From assembly GCA_015680685.1 (NCBI GenBank), contig MNCI01025089.1:430543-494542 (forward strand): a stretch of DNA of 64,000 nucleotides, read 5' to 3'. Source of the DNA: Gnetum montanum (taxonomy: Eukaryota; Streptophyta; Gnetopsida; Gnetales; Gnetaceae). Below the pieces are notes generated by a model, which made no database searches, was not told the origin of the DNA, and saw nothing but the letters and a program-made list of their open reading frames with translations. This document shows, piece after piece, positions 60,280 through 64,000 of the stretch (position 1 is its first letter; each line of letters starts with the position of its first letter). Both the position numbers and the translations under genes were made by a program.

Positions 60280-62621
60280 TGCTAGAAAAACTGAAGATCC
60301 TAGTTGAGATAGCTTTAAACCTGGACCCCAGGGTCCTCTGAAAAATAGAATCTAAGGTACCTTGAACAATCTTGCCAATCACCTAGGGACTTACAATGTA
60401 TCAACAAAGATAATAAAATGAAATTACTATACAAATCTAAAAATATATGCACAAAATAAATTAAATCTATCTATTTTGCACAAAAATTGGAACTACAAAA
60501 TTTATTGTAAGAAAAAAAAGAAAGTTCAGAGTGTGTACAATTATGCCTAAGAAAGAAAAAGGAGGCTCACTTCATTAGGGGTTTGGAATCTGTTGTAACT
60601 CATGGCTTTGGATGCCATAGTCACCTTCATGATCTAGAGGCTTCATAACTCCCAATGCTATCAAACCTTGCTACACTCCTCATAATATCTATAATGTTCG
60701 TGGTGTAGGGGGGTAAGATGTGTGGGGGTTTTGGGTTGCCAAGAAGAACCAATATAGAAGTATTAATGCCCAAGTTGCTCAACATTGGTATAGAACCACA
60801 CAAAATCTTAGGGAGGTATAACAATGACCATAGTGGTTACAAGTCTCATGCTAAGATTGATCTAAAAGTCTTATATTCACAATGAATTCTCAAAGCTCTT
60901 GAATGTTAGATGCTACAAATCTCAAAAAGTGTGGTACCATCAAAAGTTGGAAACCTTTCTATGGTGTTGGAGCTTGTTTTTTTTATAGGTTTTTAGCCAT
61001 AACTTTGGCTGAAAATTTCTACCTAATTGTTGACAAATTATTGCCATGTAGAGGTATTACAAGTGTTTAAATCCAACATGGTTTCTATATATGGTAAGTT
61101 TTGATACCCCAAGGTACCCAAATCATTTCATTTATCAAAAATAGTAAATAGAAATTTTATCAATGTTGGCCCTTTCAATAGTAATATTGGGCTTGCAGAA
61201 TCAATATTAGGGGTATAACACCCACACTAGGGGTATGAAACCCATGCTAGGGTATAACACCCATGTTAAAGCTGTAGGAGCCACGTTAAGGCTAAAGTAG
61301 CTAGGGTGCTAGAGCCACACTAGAGTAACTAGAGTAATGTTGGAGGTGTAGTAGCAATGTTAGGGGGTAATAGTTTTATCCGTCCATATGTGTTCCGATG
61401 TAGAAAATGTTATACTCCCAACAAAACCCATGAAAATGCCAATTTTGGTAGTCCAAAAGGCATTTTTAACTTCCCTAAGCCAAAATATGGACATAATATG
61501 ACTTTTTTCACATGGAAGTTGAGGCTTTAATATCTTATGAGGAATTTTTAATCCAAAACTTAAAGTATGTGAAATTTCATCCCTTGGATTGCAATCTCTA
61601 CATTTTACTCTGAAGTTTTAGCCTTAGGTTTCATGGGATGAAAGTTACAATGGTATAAGGTTTGAACATGATTTTTCTTAATGGTGTTTCATTGGTCCCT
61701 CTTTGTTGATGTCTTGAGAATTGATTTGAGAGGTACCAACAAAGAATACAAAACATCACTGTAGATACATCACTAGCATTTCCTCTTCATGCTTAATTCA
61801 GTCATGTCGACCCATGCCAAAGAGTGCTTATGATAATGGGATAAGGCTATGATGAGGAAATGGTCATGAGGGTTGGAAATGAGTTCCATAGGCTAACATC
61901 ACGGTTACAATATGGCATTGACATCTTGAACAAGCAATAAGTCTTCACATTTCATTCTTCACAGTGTTGGTCATTTCGTAATGTGTTTGAGGAATCAACA
62001 CTTCACTCCAAGATTTCATTGGCAATTAGTCTCCTCCCTTTGCATGTTTGAAGCCATTAATTCATCTTTTGGTCTTAATTGGCTCTTCCTACTTCTTGGA
62101 AATTTTCTCCCTATTTATTTTGCGAGGTAAAACCTTCATTGGGTTTCTCTGCCAAGGTTTTTTTGATTTTTTCTTCCAATCAAATGAGATTTGTTACATC
62201 TGATAGACTTAATGGTTTTTCCATTGAATGAGACATTCAATGGACTTGTAGGTGAAGCATGATGAAGGGATGTCATATGGCTATAATGCATGAGTGTCAA
62301 ACATAGGTTAACATTGTTTCGTAGGATAAGGATGATTATAATTAGGCTACAATGTTGGATTCAAGGAAATAGTAACATGATGAAAATGTCATAAGCACTC
62401 TTGACATAACAGGACAAACCCACTGAATCTTGCACATTGAGGTCATGTGTGACTCACTACCCTAATGAGTTGCACCTTTGTCATGACTCCAGACTTCATC
62501 TTGCAAGTACAACTCCAAGAGAACAAGAAATAAGACAAACAAAACAAGTTTTTATATTATAATGCATAAGACCATGTAAAATAGCCAGCAAGCTAGGCTA
62601 CCATTGGTCACACATGTTACA
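60280..62621 (-). mobile_element. Family B gypsy LTR, copy B2 (2.34 kb, 3' LTR)
   Basis: On the minus strand it starts TGTAACATGTG about 100 bases after the pol stop codon and ends TTTTTCTAGCA. It matches 12715-15127 in reverse along its length. It contains a short tandem array at 61190-61375 built on TAGGGGTATAACACCCA. Confidence 0.8.
61190..61375. repeat. Short tandem repeats inside LTR B2
   Basis: Units of about 20 bases: TAGGGGTATAACACCCACAC, TAGGGGTATGAAACCCATGC, TAGGGTATAACACCCATG, then CTAGAGTAACTAGAGTAA words. They occupy the same place as the array at 13955-14300 but are arranged differently. Confidence 0.65.
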
Positions 62622-62724
62622 AAGTTTGATATTCCTCTATTATGCTGAAAATGAAGAAAGGTCATTTAGACTCGCTTGTCGTTGGTTGCAAGGATCATCC
62701 ATCTTAACTATTGTTTTTTATGGG

Positions 62725-64000
62725 CTACATGTAGTAATGATTTAGATAGGAATGATTAACTAGATTGGCCAACTCATTCCCATCCATGTCTGCTATTCAG
62801 AAGGATTTGTTGTCATAGGCCGTAGTGACCAAAAAGATCCTTCCTAGTTGGTTGAGAATTTTTTTCCATGCTCACAAATAGCTTTGAGAATCAGGTCTCC
62901 TTCCTTGATCTTACACTCAAACTGTTTAAGAATTTGCACTCATTAGTCCTTCACCAAGTCCAGGTCCATGGTGCATAACTTCTTATTCTGCTCATCATTG
63001 ATGAAGTTTGACAGGACTACTTGGAGTGGTGACACCTACAAATCAAGAGGTAAAAAAACTTTATAATCATAAACCAAACTATATAGGATTACACTAGTTG
63101 TGGTTTATAATGTCATTTTTTAGGCCCAAAGTGCATGGACAAGCTACTCATGCCACTTGTGTTTGCTATTGTTCAACATCTTCTTGAGAAAGTTTACGAT
63201 GGCCTTATTACTTGCTTTAGCTTGCTCATTGACTTAAGAGTAGTATGGTGATGAGAAGGAATTCTTAATTTCTAGTACATGAAAAAAGTCTTTTATTTCT
63301 TGGCTACTAAGCTATGGTCCATTATCTATGAGTATGATCATAGGTATACTAAAACAGGCTAGTATGTTTTTGAGTATGAATTTACAAACTTGTTGATATG
63401 TCATCTTCCTTAAGGAAATAGCTTCAACACACTTTGTAAAGTATTCTGTCATAGTGATGGTAAAGCTATGCCCTACAGAAGACTTAGGTATTATGAATCC
63501 ACTGATATCCAACCCCCACCATTGAAACGACCAAGTTATCTAAGTGTTAAGTAACTTAGTTGGTGATATGAGTATAAGGTTGCTATGACATTGGAAAATG
63601 TCAAAAGTTTTGATCTTTTATAGGTAGTTGATTTTCAAATAGGGCCAATAATAACCTAACCATCTAATCTTGATAGCCATGGCTCTAGGTCCTATATGTC
63701 CCCTACATACACCCTCATGAACTTTCTCTAGGATTGTGTAGGCTTTGGTTTTACCAAGCATGCTAATAATATGCCATCATAGGATTTTTGACATAATGTA
63801 TTATTGCCCACTATGACATTCTATTTTGATCATTTACATATACCTTTCTTTTGAGTAGTTGTCAAGCCTTATGAAGGTTCACCTTGCATAACATAAAACT
63901 TGATATCATCATACCACTCCTTTGCAAGAGAAATATGAACTATGGACACAAAGGTATCCTTAGTGCCCTACATGATGGCGATACCATAATCTATGATTAA
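62725..64000 (-). pseudogene. Family B gypsy integrase (C-terminal end of pol)
   Basis: Minus strand, entering from the right edge. It has the region before the core (VMQGEPS, KFMRVYVGDIGPRAMAIKI, GYYWPYL), then WGLDISGFIIPKSSVGH, TEYFTKCVEAISLRKMT, DNGP, ASNKAIVNFLKKMLNN, KWHE, SLVYDYKVFLPLD. The C-terminal block is KFSTNWEGSFW-like, then ELANLVNHSYLNHYYM and stop at 62725-62727. This is a complete gypsy integrase order with D-D-E region positions visible and several stops and shifts. Integrase would insert the cDNA copy. The LTR begins about 100 bp later. Confidence 0.85.

Overview
This window is intergenic, repeat-packed nuclear DNA from a large-genome plant. It is AT-rich and mostly poor in CpG, and it is filled with decayed LTR retrotransposons (Ty3/gypsy and Ty1/copia), LINEs of two kinds, and nested insertions. 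The protein families (gypsy and copia gag/pol of plant type, a domain resembling the 'putative plant transposon protein' family, a plant RTE-type LINE tail) make a seed plant likely, perhaps a gymnosperm-like genome, but the species cannot be named from this sequence. No intact host gene, tRNA, rRNA or CRISPR array was seen. Almost every coding stretch carries in-frame stops, so coding entries are pseudogenes. Family names are assigned from recognised motifs, without database searches.

Layout. 1-9230: members of a gypsy-type family called family A here. They comprise a gag/protease remnant with its 3' region (1-3220), an LTR (3221-4299), a short 1.3-kb internal stub, a second LTR (5613-~6630), then gag-protease (6640-9230). 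9430-11710: a ~30-bp AGGCCT-bearing tandem repeat split by about 2 kb of unrelated DNA. 12715-15127: a long LTR of a second gypsy family (family B). 15130-18500: minus-strand gypsy gag interrupted by a lone family A LTR (16036-16961). 19253-20220: a minus-strand family A LTR. 23202-29153: a family A insertion flanked by a perfect CTATG target duplication. It lacks reverse transcriptase and integrase and instead holds a ~2.8-kb reading frame (ORF X). Its flanks (22.3-23.2 kb and 29.2-30.3 kb) look like low-copy host DNA. 31.7-33.5 kb: LINE remnants. 33540-36540: a second copy of ORF X on the minus strand, containing a 422-base N gap. 38.6-40.9 kb: gypsy pol, minus. 40.9-44.6 kb: L1-like LINE, minus. 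45177-56235: a copia element (minus) split by a second copia-type element (45870-52307), with AGGTT duplicated at the junctions. 56.2-60.3 kb: another family A gag-protease and 3' region. 60280-64000: family B LTR and the end of its pol, minus strand.

Main point. Three separate reading frames resemble the plant-transposon-protein domain, two of them in elements whose ends are defined. One sits in a gypsy-type family whose copies here go from protease straight to a 3' region. The other sits in a copia-type element that has gag but no protease, integrase or RT. This looks like recurrent carriage of an extra ORF by non-autonomous LTR elements. Family A LTRs also share R/U5 sequence, while each copy has a different, short-repeat or palindromic upstream (U3) part.
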